Source: Myxacorys californica WJT36-NPBG1
GTDB lineage: Bacteria > Cyanobacteriota > Cyanobacteriia > Leptolyngbyales > Leptolyngbyaceae
DNA length: 35,769 nucleotides
Direction: 5' to 3'
NCBI GenBank assembly: GCA_019359315.1
Contig: JAHHHO010000053.1
Location: 1 to 35,769 of the forward strand
Within the stretch, counting starts at the first letter, position 1; every line of letters begins with the position of its first letter. The notes under the pieces were generated by a model. It made no database searches, was not told the origin of the DNA, and was given only the letters and a program-made list of their open reading frames with translations. Both the position numbers and the translations under genes were made by a program. Of this stretch, positions 27,015 through 34,467 are shown in pieces.

Positions 27015-27036
27015 CTAAACCGCGATCGCGGTTTAG
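27015..27036. repeat. 22-bp perfect palindrome built on a HIP1 core
   Basis: CTAAACCGCGA followed by its exact complement, centred on GCGATCGC, 38 bp before the NIL-domain gene. HIP1 sites are common in cyanobacteria, but the palindrome here extends seven bases further on each side. Confidence 0.5.
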
Positions 27037-27073
27037 GTGAACACAATTTTAATTAGCTACAAGACCGAATCTA

Positions 27074-27367
27074 ATGCTCGTTTCAAATGCTTCTAGATCT
27101 TGCAATATGACCCATGTTCGTGTTCATATCAGCATTCCCCATCAGTATCAGCAAGAACCGATTATTTCTCGCCTGATTTCTGAGCATAGTCTAGTGGTTA
27201 ATATTACTGGCGCGATCGTAGGAACTAATCTTCATGAGAAAGGGCTGTTCGACCTAGAGCTGAATGGAACTCCTGAGAAAATTTGCAGCGGTTTGTTATA
27301 CCTACAAACCTTAGGCATCAAACTGATTGGAAAACCAAATGCTGAAGGAGATAGCTGGCACTACTAA
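27074..27367 (+). CDS. Stand-alone NIL-domain protein
   Basis: 97 residues from ATG 27074, or 86 from ATG 27107 (MTHVRVHISIP). The domain reads RVHISIPHQYQQEPIISRLI, VVNITGAIVGTN and GLFDLELNG with a final KLIGKP, matching the NIL domain. In MetN ATPases this ACT-like domain binds methionine and inhibits transport. A free copy next to sulfonate genes may sense an S-amino acid; that is inferred. Confidence 0.75.
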   Translation: MLVSNASRSCNMTHVRVHISIPHQYQQEPIISRLISEHSLVVNITGAIVGTNLHEKGLFDLELNGTPEKICSGLLYLQTLGIKLIGKPNAEGDSWHY

Positions 27368-27398
27368 TTTCAGGCGATGCGGGAGTAGTGAGAGAAAA

Positions 27399-27429
27399 AT
27401 TCGATAGCATAACGATTCGATAGCATAAC
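27399..27429. repeat. Tandem 15-bp repeat
   Basis: ATTCGATAGCATAAC occurs at 27399-27413 and 27415-27429, one base apart, downstream of the NIL gene. No function is evident. The rest of 27368-27676 shows no gene. Confidence 0.5.
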
Positions 27430-27676
27430 TACCCTGTCACATCTAAAGAGATCAGATTCCAGCAACATCCGAAGTCTACGCTTCTGCAGAATCTCGATGT
27501 TGAATCGATCGCAGATCTAAGAGCAAAACCTCCATGTACAATGCCAAATTAAATGAAATCGAGACAACATCCGTGTCATCAAGCCAGCTTGCCCGCTGCT
27601 CGCTTGATGAATCCAATCAGCATGATAAGATGTGGGCGAAGTTCTGCCGGTCTTCCATACTTTCAGTTTTCTGAGA

Positions 27677-28435
27677 ATGCGCGACTCTAATTTCTGGAAG
27701 CGTCCAACCTCCTTTCTTAGCTTCCTCCAACAGTTTTTGATTGCCCGTTGGCGATCGCTACTTCTGCTTCTAATGGGTGTCTGTTTGCCATTACTCGTCT
27801 TTGAGCAGCTTGCGATCGTGATTTGGCAAAACCAAATTAGCTTTCCTTGGGATATTCCTATCCTATTCGCTGTTCATTCTGCTGCAACACCTCAACTCGA
27901 TGTATTTGCAAAAATATTTACTAAACTGGGTGTATTTTGGGGAGTGACTCCGGTTGCAACAATCGTTGGCATCAGCTTGTTGAAGTTGAAGCGATGGCGA
28001 TCGCTCACGTACTTATTAACGACACTGTTGGGCAGTGTTATCATCAACCGCACAGCAAAAGAATTTATGCATCGTGTGCGTCCGCATCTATGGAACTCGC
28101 TCAAGTCCGAATTTGATTATAGCTTTCCCAGCGGTCATGCGATGTCGAGCATGAGCCTGATTGCTGCATTGGTAGTTTTGACATGGGGAACAGCTTGGTG
28201 CGGATGGGTGCTAGGCATTGGTGGATTGTTTGTCATAACGATCGGCTGGACTCGGCTTTATCTCGGCGTTCATTTTCCTAGTGATATTTTGGCAGGATGG
28301 TTAGTGTCACTCGCTTGGGCGATCGGGGTCAGCCTAATTATTCGACCGCATTTGGTCAAGCCAACTTCAATGGATGAGAAAACCAGCGAAACAGCATTGA
28401 CCGTTGATGAGGTGGAAGAAGCCCAGGCAAAGTAG
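27677..28435 (+). CDS. PAP2-family membrane phosphatase
   Basis: 252 residues from ATG 27677; a GTG at 27632 would add 15. Five to six membrane helices carry the three acid-phosphatase motifs: KEFMHRVRP (K-x6-RP type), SFPSGHAMSS and GWTRLYLGVHFPSDILAGW, which includes the catalytic His and Asp. Such enzymes dephosphorylate undecaprenyl or phosphatidyl lipids at the membrane. It has no evident sulfur link. A strong terminator follows. Confidence 0.85.
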   Translation: MRDSNFWKRPTSFLSFLQQFLIARWRSLLLLLMGVCLPLLVFEQLAIVIWQNQISFPWDIPILFAVHSAATPQLDVFAKIFTKLGVFWGVTPVATIVGISLLKLKRWRSLTYLLTTLLGSVIINRTAKEFMHRVRPHLWNSLKSEFDYSFPSGHAMSSMSLIAALVVLTWGTAWCGWVLGIGGLFVITIGWTRLYLGVHFPSDILAGWLVSLAWAIGVSLIIRPHLVKPTSMDEKTSETALTVDEVEEAQAK

Positions 28436-28473
28436 ATTAACGACAAAGATTAAAGATAATCTACGTTTGATAA

Positions 28474-28509
28474 GTAGAGATGCAATTAAGGTATCTCTAC
28501 TATTTTTTT
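28474..28509 (+). terminator. Intrinsic terminator after the PAP2 gene
   Basis: GTAGAGAT, an 11-base loop, ATCTCTAC, then TATTTTTTT. Perfect 8-bp stem and clear T-run, 38 bp after the stop. AATCTAC just upstream at 28458-28464 resembles a dyad arm, but the terminator reading is stronger. Confidence 0.8.
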
Positions 28510-28564
28510 GTCTTTCCTCAGCAAATTGGTTCACCGTTCTTGGCTTAATCACTTCTACTTATCG

Positions 28565-28597
28565 TTTTAAGAAAAAAGAACGTTTGCTTCTATAAAT
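28565..28597 (+). promoter_or_regulatory. Upstream repeat shared with secreted paralog 3, copy A
   Basis: 33 bp matching 31524-31556 at 28 positions. The centre, AGAACGTTTGCTTCT, is a partial palindrome (AGAA ... TTCT). This copy lies 259 bp upstream of the DUF1003-CadD-secreted operon. Confidence 0.4.
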
Positions 28598-28855
28598 CTA
28601 TCCGCTTAAAGTAAAGCCATGTTCAGTCAAGCAAGTCAATTAGATGAAAGCGTAGAGTGAAAAAGCGTGTAACACTCGATGAAGTTTAAGCGCAACGCTT
28701 GAGAAATGCCAATTTTAGTAATCTAAGCGTTCATCTAAAAATTGACTTTTGAAAGTTTCTAACTGAGATTGTCATAGATTGTTCAAAGCTAATTTCGAAC
28801 AAAAGCAACGTTCCTGCAATCGGTCAATTGAACTCTAATTTCAACGAGGTACTCC

Positions 28856-29620
28856 ATGAATTCAACGAAGCAGAAAACACAATGTCAAACACCATCCATC
28901 TGTGAGAATCAGTTGAACTTAGAGCAATCTGATCAAAAAAATGAATCATTTGGACAGCGCCTTGCTGATGCAATGGCAGCTAGAGTTGGCTCCTGGGCAT
29001 TCATCGGTGCTCAAAGCGTGGTTCTCGCAGGATGGATTGGCGCAAACAGCTTGCCTGGAGTTCCTCACTGGGACGAGTCACCCTTCATTCTGCTCAATTT
29101 AGTATTTTCCTTTGCCTCAGCTTACACCGCTCCTGTTGTGTTGATGAGTCAGAATCGTCAATCGGACGAAGATCGCAAAAGTGCTGCAATTAACCACAAG
29201 ATCAACCTAAAAGCTGACCAGAGCATCGAGTTGCTACATCAAAAAATGGATGACTTGCAATTAGCGCTTCGGTCAACTTCGCAGGAATCGCGCCAAATTT
29301 CAGAACTGATGGATGTGTTAAAGCAACAACAGGCCGCTCATGCAGCACCAATGGTTCATGTTCCGTCGCGAAGCTACCTCACAAGCGAAGCAAACCTAAG
29401 CGTTGAACCCACAGAATCGCTGAGAGATGATCGTAAGCCTAAAGAGCCTTCGGTGATGCTTGTTCCATCTGTTCTTAATTCTCAGTATTTAACAGAGATC
29501 AGTTCCTTAGCAGATTCTCACTTGCAAACAAAACACAAGTTCTCTATTGCAATGAGCGATGAACAAAGCACTAACTCTGTTCAGGTTAATGAAACTCGCA
29601 CAGAACAGCAAGGTGAATAG
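28856..29620 (+). CDS. DUF1003 membrane protein
   Basis: 254 residues from ATG 28856 with GAGG upstream. FGQRLADAMAARVGSWAFIG, the NSLPGVPHWDESPFILLNL region and SFASAYTAPVVLMSQNRQ are the DUF1003 signature, with two membrane helices (about 46-66 and 79-97). A helical region and a long Ser/Glu-rich tail (about 170-254) are extra compared with typical members. Function is unknown. CadD copy 2 starts two bases after its stop. Confidence 0.8.
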   Translation: MNSTKQKTQCQTPSICENQLNLEQSDQKNESFGQRLADAMAARVGSWAFIGAQSVVLAGWIGANSLPGVPHWDESPFILLNLVFSFASAYTAPVVLMSQNRQSDEDRKSAAINHKINLKADQSIELLHQKMDDLQLALRSTSQESRQISELMDVLKQQQAAHAAPMVHVPSRSYLTSEANLSVEPTESLRDDRKPKEPSVMLVPSVLNSQYLTEISSLADSHLQTKHKFSIAMSDEQSTNSVQVNETRTEQQGE

Positions 29621-29622
29621 CA

Positions 29623-30393
29623 ATGAATGAGCTCATCACAGCAATTCCTACAGGAATCACTGCTTTCATTGCAACTAACTTAGATGACATTGTGATTCTG
29701 CTCCTGTTCTTTTCTCAGATTAATGCAGTATTCCGCCGCCGCCACATTATCATAGGTCAATATCTCGGATTTGCGACGCTAGTGTTAGCTAGTCTTCCAG
29801 GCTTCTTTGGTGGTTTAGTGTTTCCACGCGATTGGGTAGGCATGTTAGGAATTCTTCCGATCGCGATTGGAATGAGTCGGCTGCTAACTCCGAATACGGA
29901 TGAACCTGAAAACGAGTCTGAAACAGCACAAGCTGAAAATTCTACCTTAGCTATGCTGTTCTCCCCCCAAAGTTACAGTGTCGCTGCCGTAACGTTTGCC
30001 AATGGTGGCGATAATGTCGGAATTTATGTTCCCTTGTTTGCTAACTGCACTTGGGACAGTCTACTTGTGATTTTGGGAGTGTTTTTCTCGATGGTGAGCC
30101 TTTGGTGTTATGCCGCGTATCAACTGATTCGGGTGCCTGCGATCGCAGATACACTCGCCCGCTATGGCAATCATCTTGTTCCCTTCGTCCTAATCGGATT
30201 GGGTGTTCTGATTCTAATCGACAGCCATACGCTAGAAAATCGGGGTTTAGCGGCTCTAACGCTAGTGATTGTAGGGCTGTGGTTTTTGAAATTAGTCAGA
30301 ACCCTAGGCTCTGGTGCAGTTGTCATGCTACAAGTCGAAAAAATTAGCACCCTTCGCAGATCTTTCTTGTCATTCCTCTTTCTTCATTCCTAA
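29623..30393 (+). CDS. CadD-family transporter, copy 2
   Basis: 256 residues, closely similar to copy 1 along its length (FIATNLDDIVILLLFFSQ; FANGGDNVGIYVPLF; VPFVLIGLGVLILIDSHTL). The C-terminal 25 residues differ and are more basic. The start is ATG 29623, two bases after DUF1003, and the secreted paralog 2 follows after 12 bases, so the three form one operon. Cation export is the family function; the cation here is unknown. Confidence 0.8.
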   Translation: MNELITAIPTGITAFIATNLDDIVILLLFFSQINAVFRRRHIIIGQYLGFATLVLASLPGFFGGLVFPRDWVGMLGILPIAIGMSRLLTPNTDEPENESETAQAENSTLAMLFSPQSYSVAAVTFANGGDNVGIYVPLFANCTWDSLLVILGVFFSMVSLWCYAAYQLIRVPAIADTLARYGNHLVPFVLIGLGVLILIDSHTLENRGLAALTLVIVGLWFLKLVRTLGSGAVVMLQVEKISTLRRSFLSFLFLHS

Positions 30394-30405
30394 AAGGAGA
30401 CGCTC

Positions 30406-31029
30406 ATGAGATTCCTCAAGTTTGTTGTAGTTGCTTTAGTGATGTTGGTAAACTTTGCGATCGCTTCTCCTTCATGGGCAGGTAAAGATTTCACTAAAGG
30501 TGCAGACTACGCTGAAGTAACACAGTCGATCAATCAACTCTTGCAGTCAAAGAACACGTCTGAACAACTCGGTTACACGCAAGAAGAATTGCAACAGAGA
30601 TTAGCAGAGCTACAGCTTCAGCAACACATCATGCAAACGGCGACAAAGCGAGCGCAATGCCGCAATGAAACTGGACACACGCTTGCCGTTTATGCCAATC
30701 TGCCCAAAAAATCTCCGACTTCTCTTTACTTTCTTGGATCGGGAAAAATTACAGACGATGATTGGGATTGTGATGGCGTCTACTTGCCCAGCGGAACAAG
30801 CGTAGCGATCTCTCCCAATCAATCTGAACAAACGCTCACAGCCCCTTCTGCCCTTAAGATTGTTGACGGCACGCACTTGGTGACCCGAGCCAATCCGCAG
30901 ACAGGTGCGATCGAATTCAATACCTTTCCTGCCAAGACGTTTCAAGCAGGACAAGTCAATTGGGCAATTCCAAACTGGTCTCAAACAGAGATTGATGCAA
31001 AACCGCTCAGCAAGGAAATCTTGGACTAA
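30406..31029 (+). CDS. Secreted protein of the QCRNETG family, paralog 2
   Basis: 207 residues with AAAGGAG before ATG 30406. The signal peptide ends at ASPSWA. Conserved blocks are DYAEVTQSIN, QCRNETGHTLAVY, SLYFLGSGKITDDDWDCDGV, YLPSG and ALKIVDGTHLVTRANP. The two Cys (in QCR and WDCDG) are kept in all three paralogs. It is the third gene of the DUF1003-CadD operon, repeating the CadD-then-secreted-protein order seen at 15405-13877. Confidence 0.75.
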   Translation: MRFLKFVVVALVMLVNFAIASPSWAGKDFTKGADYAEVTQSINQLLQSKNTSEQLGYTQEELQQRLAELQLQQHIMQTATKRAQCRNETGHTLAVYANLPKKSPTSLYFLGSGKITDDDWDCDGVYLPSGTSVAISPNQSEQTLTAPSALKIVDGTHLVTRANPQTGAIEFNTFPAKTFQAGQVNWAIPNWSQTEIDAKPLSKEILD

Positions 31030-31086
31030 AAGTGTTTTAACGCCGAACGTAGCCGTTGTAGATCGCTGTGAAGATTGCCCTCACTC

Positions 31087-31154
31087 TAAATCCTTCTGAA
31101 ACGTGGCAGAAGAATTTAGCTGAGGGAAAGCCAAATTTATAGCTTTCCCTCAGC
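31087..31154 (+). repeat. Two abutting hairpins
   Basis: 31087-31118 pairs TAAATCCTTCTG with CAGAAGAATTTA (11 of 12). Directly after it, 31119-31131 and 31142-31154 form a perfect 13-bp stem (GCTGAGGGAAAGC) with a 10-base loop. No T-run follows. The pair may act as a terminator, an mRNA stabiliser or a structured RNA between the secreted protein gene and the HTH gene. Confidence 0.5.
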
Positions 31155-31180
31155 CGTGTTGCCCATCTCAGCAAGCTATT

Positions 31181-31474
31181 ATGTCTCGTCATCGCCTTCA
31201 AATCATCCCCCATTTAGATTACGCAGAATTAACTCGGCGCTATGAAATGTGCCGAAGTTTAAAAACTAAGAGCTATTGGTTAGCTATCAAGCTTTTAAGT
31301 TATTCAGAAGAAACAATGACGGTTGAGCAAGTTGCTGAAGCTGTAGGATTCTCAGCAGATTGGGTTCGTAAATTAGCTCATCGCTATAATCGATTGGGAC
31401 CTGTATCTCTTACAGATAGCTATCAGCGCCAGAACCGAAAAAACCGTCGTTCTCACTCTTCAAGTTCTGGTTAA
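31181..31474 (+). CDS. Helix-turn-helix protein, IS630-transposase N-terminus-like
   Basis: 97 residues. SEETMTVEQVAEAVGFSADWVRKLAHRYNRLG is a typical HTH of the IS630/Tc1-type first reading frame, and the basic Ser-rich tail (RQNRKNRRSHSSSSG) ends it. No DDE catalytic partner follows, so it is either a transposase remnant or a domesticated DNA-binding protein. It separates secreted paralogs 2 and 3. The word TTAGCTGAGG occurs on both sides (near 31117 and 31509). Confidence 0.5.
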   Translation: MSRHRLQIIPHLDYAELTRRYEMCRSLKTKSYWLAIKLLSYSEETMTVEQVAEAVGFSADWVRKLAHRYNRLGPVSLTDSYQRQNRKNRRSHSSSSG

Positions 31475-31523
31475 AATAGCCTCTAATTCTATAGCTAAAA
31501 TGTTCAATTAGCTGAGGTTATTA

Positions 31524-31556
31524 TTTCAAAAAAAAAGAACATTTGATTCTATGAAT
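31524..31556 (+). promoter_or_regulatory. Upstream repeat shared with the DUF1003 operon, copy B
   Basis: Matches 28565-28597 at 28 of 33 positions; core AGAACATTTGATTCT. It ends 115 bp before the start of secreted paralog 3. Confidence 0.4.
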
Positions 31557-31671
31557 ATCGTTGGTTACAGTGAAGCTGTGCTGGTTAGAAGTACAAATTA
31601 GCTCGCTCAACACAGTTTTTTTGCTTTCTGTACTTTGGCTCAAGTGTCTTTCAATTTACGAGGTGCCCAAT

Positions 31672-32286
31672 ATGAAACTTTTGAAAATCACGCTGGTAAT
31701 CGTGGTGTTTCTAGTTAATCTCACAATCGCTTCTCCTTCTTGGGCGGATCGCCCTAAAGTCAGCAAAAATGCAGACTACGTTCAAGTGACAAAAACGCTC
31801 GATCGCTTACTTCAAGAACGAGAATCGGACGGTTCTACACCCGCCTTGAAGCAACAAATTGATGAATTACAACTTCAGAAAGCTGCGATCGCGTCAGGAG
31901 TTACGTGGGGACAGTGCCGCAATGAAACAGGAAACACGTTAGCGATCTATGGTCCCGCTTCAGAAGAATCGAAGTTTACAAACGGGACACTTTACTTCTT
32001 GGCCGATGGACAAACCACACCCGACAACTGGGATTGCGCTGGAGTCTATCTACCCAGTGGAATCAAAGCAGCAGGAATTGATTCTACCACTGCCTCCGTG
32101 TTCAAAATTATGGATGGCACTCAGCTTATAGCGAAACGTAATTCTGATACAGGAGAAATTGTCTTTAATGTTCCACCATTGAAAGATTTCAAAGAAGGTG
32201 AAACTACCTCAATCCCCAGTATCTCGCAAACATTTATCAACTCACGCATTCCTAGTACTCTGTCTGCCGAAGAGCTAGACGATTAA
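31672..32286 (+). CDS. Secreted protein of the QCRNETG family, paralog 3
   Basis: 204 residues from ATG 31672 with GAGG upstream; the frame extends to 31561 but without a signal-like start. Signal peptide MKLLKITLVIVVFLVNL ... SPSWA. Shared blocks: DYVQVTKTLDRLL, QCRNETGNTLAIY, LYFLADGQTTPDNWDCAGV, YLPSG, VFKIMDGTQLIAKRN. Unlike the other two it has no CadD gene directly before it. A terminator follows. Confidence 0.75.
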   Translation: MKLLKITLVIVVFLVNLTIASPSWADRPKVSKNADYVQVTKTLDRLLQERESDGSTPALKQQIDELQLQKAAIASGVTWGQCRNETGNTLAIYGPASEESKFTNGTLYFLADGQTTPDNWDCAGVYLPSGIKAAGIDSTTASVFKIMDGTQLIAKRNSDTGEIVFNVPPLKDFKEGETTSIPSISQTFINSRIPSTLSAEELDD

Positions 32287-32307
32287 AGCGGGTCATAAGT
32301 TTAATAC

Positions 32308-32353
32308 AGCTAGTAGTCAGAAGAGATTTTGATTGCTGGCTCTTAATTTTTTA
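32308..32353 (+). terminator. Intrinsic terminator after secreted paralog 3
   Basis: A 12-bp stem with three G-U pairs (AGCTAGTAGTCA with TGATTGCTGGCT), a 10-base loop, then CTTAATTTTTTAA. It lies 22 bp after the stop. Confidence 0.65.
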
Positions 32354-32428
32354 ACTATCCTAAAAGCTCAATCTATGGCAACTCTAAATTAGTTGTGAGC
32401 AGAATTCTAGCCCCACATATATCAGCCC

Positions 32429-32692
32429 TTACATGGATCCTTGAACCGAATTAAACAATTTAGCAAACGCTGTAACAAGCTTTTTAGAAATCCAGTGAAT
32501 CTGTAGAAACATCAGACAAACCACCGTCAAAAACATGATTCCCAGGATAGGCAAAAGCGCTTTCGTATGCCACCATCGGCGCTTGCCCCAAGCAATTCCA
32601 AACTGCAAAAGCGTTCTGCTTTGGAACTTGGTAGCGTCTGAGCGATCGAGTTCAAGTGCAATTGGCTTTGCTAAACTCCCAAAGATCATCAT
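32429..32692 (-). CDS. Small single-TM protein under paired dyad control
   Basis: 87 residues from ATG 32692, with GGAG eight bases upstream; an adjacent ATG at 32689 is equally possible. A soluble N-terminal half (beginning MMIFGSLAKPIALELD) is followed by one transmembrane helix (LLPILGIMFLTVVCLMFLQI) and an amphipathic tail. No family is recognised. A perfect 34-bp dyad ends 33 bp upstream of the start and a second copy lies further out. Confidence 0.55.
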   Translation of the reverse strand: MMIFGSLAKPIALELDRSDATKFQSRTLLQFGIAWGKRRWWHTKALLPILGIMFLTVVCLMFLQIHWISKKLVTAFAKLFNSVQGSM

Positions 32693-32724
32693 TTCAATTT
32701 CTCCAATCAAGACTATCCGGCTTC

Positions 32725-32758
32725 AATCTACGGTAAATTTATCGGTTTATTGTAGATT
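32725..32758. promoter_or_regulatory. 34-bp dyad with perfect arms
   Basis: AATCTAC, 20-bp spacer starting GGTAAATTTATCGG, GTAGATT. The arms are exact inverted repeats, the best copy in the window. It sits in the promoter position of the minus-strand gene at 32692. Confidence 0.75.
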
Positions 32759-32775
32759 CATTCAGGATGTCACAA

Positions 32776-32822
32776 TTCAAGTTAAAGAACAAGCAAAATT
32801 TGTACTTGTTCTTTAACTTGAA
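32776..32822. repeat. Perfect 18-bp inverted repeat between two dyads
   Basis: TTCAAGTTAAAGAACAAG and its exact complement are separated by 11 bases (32794-32804). No T-run adjoins either side, so an intrinsic terminator is unlikely. It lies between the dyads at 32725 and 32848. Confidence 0.7.
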
Positions 32823-32847
32823 CTATGCGATACTAACAAACCGGCTT

Positions 32848-32881
32848 AAAATACCAAACACCGCTAGGCTTACCGTAGACT
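32848..32881 (-). promoter_or_regulatory. 34-bp dyad, second copy in this region
   Basis: On the minus strand AGTCTAC, 20-bp spacer starting GGTAAGCCTAG, GTATTTT. The region from 32882 to 33127 shows no gene. Confidence 0.65.
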
Positions 32882-33127
32882 AGAACAATTTGAGTTTATA
32901 AATAGCAGCTTTTAGCTCTATGTTTATCTGCATTCAGTAGCAAAGTAGAGAGAATTAACGCAGACGCATAAAGCGTTGAGGCTGCATTATTCTTTTCTGA
33001 CTCGTTACGCTAATGGTTGGTAAGCCGTGGCATTAAGAATAGTGTGTCGCTTGTATTAAAGCTTGTTTTATTAACAGCGTTTTTAGCTCAGTTAGGTCAG
33101 GATTAACCCTAACGAACATAAGAGCCG

Positions 33128-33574
33128 CTAAATGTAATACATAACCGCGGGCTGTCGTCGATTGTTACGCTTGTCTAATAAGTCTTGTAGCGTATATTGC
33201 TCTAACACTGCATTGCTCGCTTGCTTTGCCTCTTGCCAAATCTTTAAGACTTCAAAACTTGTGACAGTTTTGAGGGTAACGCCATTCTCCAGGTCTAGAA
33301 CATCTTCTCCCTGCATACAGCTTACGATGCCCAACAAGGTTACATGCCTAGGCTCTCTAGCCAGTAAATAGCCTCCGTTCTTGCCCCGCTCACTAACAAT
33401 TAACCCAGAGCGCCTAAGTGCCGCTAATACCTGCTCTAGGTAGCGCTCAGGAATGTTTTGCAAAGCCGCAATCTGTCGAATATGGAGAGGAGCCTCGCCA
33501 CTGTTGTAGTTAGATGCTAGCTCTAACATCGCTAAAAGCGCGTATTCACTTCTACATGATAGTTCCAGAAACAT
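33128..33574 (-). CDS. Rrf2-family transcriptional regulator 1
   Basis: 148 residues from ATG 33574. The winged helix (CRSEYALLAMLELA; HIRQIAALQNIPERYLEQVL) and the wing (SERGKNGGYLLAREP) are canonical Rrf2. The three clustered Cys that hold the Fe-S cluster in IscR are absent; Cys occur only near residue 7 and in VSCMQG. This resembles CymR, the cysteine-metabolism repressor of firmicutes, which works with CysK. No full dyad lies in its upstream region (33575-33865). Confidence 0.9.
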   Translation of the reverse strand: MFLELSCRSEYALLAMLELASNYNSGEAPLHIRQIAALQNIPERYLEQVLAALRRSGLIVSERGKNGGYLLAREPRHVTLLGIVSCMQGEDVLDLENGVTLKTVTSFEVLKIWQEAKQASNAVLEQYTLQDLLDKRNNRRQPAVMYYI

Positions 33575-33865
33575 GGTGAAGCTGAAGAGATAGTGGATTC
33601 AAGCTACTTCAAACCTGCATTCTGTCGAGGACTGAATTTGATCTCACAGTCAGAAATTCTCAGAATTCTTCTCTAGAGTAAATACCTTTTTCAATAAATT
33701 CAAATATCTTTCTTTTTCAAAACAATCACTAAAATTTATCATAAAACTGGTATCAATCCCAGATTAAACGAATCTACTTTCAGTCCGCGATCGCGGCCTT
33801 CTGCCGCGTTAGATAATTTAGTGCAAGGACCGAGATTCGAAGCAAAATTAAGAGAAGTGCATTGA

Positions 33866-34300
33866 TTAGATGTAGTACATCGGATCGGTTTGCCCAAGCA
33901 GGTCACGTCGTTGGCACAAGTCTTGAAGCGTATAGCGGCTCAGAACCTCTTGTGCAGATTGAGTTGCTTGTTGCCAAGCTTCGTAGACTAAATCTTTTTC
34001 AATCGTGGCAGTTTGAGAAGATTCTGGTTCTCTCGCCTGCTCTCCTTCTAGAATCATTAAGATTTCCAATATTGTAATCTGCCGCGGTTCACGAGCCAGG
34101 ACATAGCCTCCCTTCGCTCCTCGCTGGCTCTGAACAATTCCCTCGCGCCGTAAACTGGTGAAAATTTGTTCTAAATACCGTTCTGGAATCGGTTGTTTTG
34201 CCGTAATCTCACTGATCTTGAGTGGATTTTTTGCAGATGCATGAGTCGCGAGTTCCATCAACGCTAGCAGGGCATATTGCATTCTTGAAGACATTTCCAC
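33866..34300 (-). CDS. Rrf2-family transcriptional regulator 2
   Basis: 144 residues from GTG 34300, or from ATG 34294. The layout is the same as regulator 1 (MQYALLALMELA; IPERYLEQIFTSLRREGI; SQRGAKGGYVLAREP), with the same C-terminal MYYI. It has no IscR-type Cys cluster; the only Cys is near the end (LCQRR). Two 34-bp dyads lie upstream at 34341-34374 and 34468-34501, the first only 41 bp from the start, which suggests autoregulation. Confidence 0.9.
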   Translation of the reverse strand: MEMSSRMQYALLALMELATHASAKNPLKISEITAKQPIPERYLEQIFTSLRREGIVQSQRGAKGGYVLAREPRQITILEILMILEGEQAREPESSQTATIEKDLVYEAWQQATQSAQEVLSRYTLQDLCQRRDLLGQTDPMYYI

Positions 34301-34340
34301 GGGATTGCTATAGAAGTAAAGATTTTGGCTGAAATTGAAT

Positions 34341-34374
34341 ATACTACGGTTAACCGATAAGATTTTGGTAGATT
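34341..34374 (+). promoter_or_regulatory. 34-bp dyad, proximal copy at rrf2 gene 2
   Basis: ATACTAC, 20-bp spacer starting GGTTAACCGAT, GTAGATT. It lies 41 bp upstream of the regulator start. Confidence 0.75.
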
Positions 34375-34467
34375 AATACAATCCTAGAGTTTAAACCGCT
34401 TTAGGCTAGGGCAATATTGAGACTTTTCATAGATTCAGATCAACACGTTATTCCCAATTCTACATGA

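Noticed and set aside
27477-27500. AGTCTAC before the PAP2 gene as a further dyad
   Set aside because: Neither the core nor the right arm at the 20-bp or 9-bp distance fits.
28458-28480. AATCTAC-N9-GTAGAGA as a second short-spacer dyad
   Set aside because: The right arm is the 5' half of a clear intrinsic terminator with a T-run, which explains the sequence better.
31119-31154. The 13-bp hairpin as an intrinsic terminator
   Set aside because: No T-run on either strand; it is kept as a repeat only.
32535-32816. Plus-strand 93-codon frame opposite the small TM gene
   Set aside because: It runs through the operator and the inverted repeat and has no domain or ribosome binding site; the minus-strand gene explains the region.
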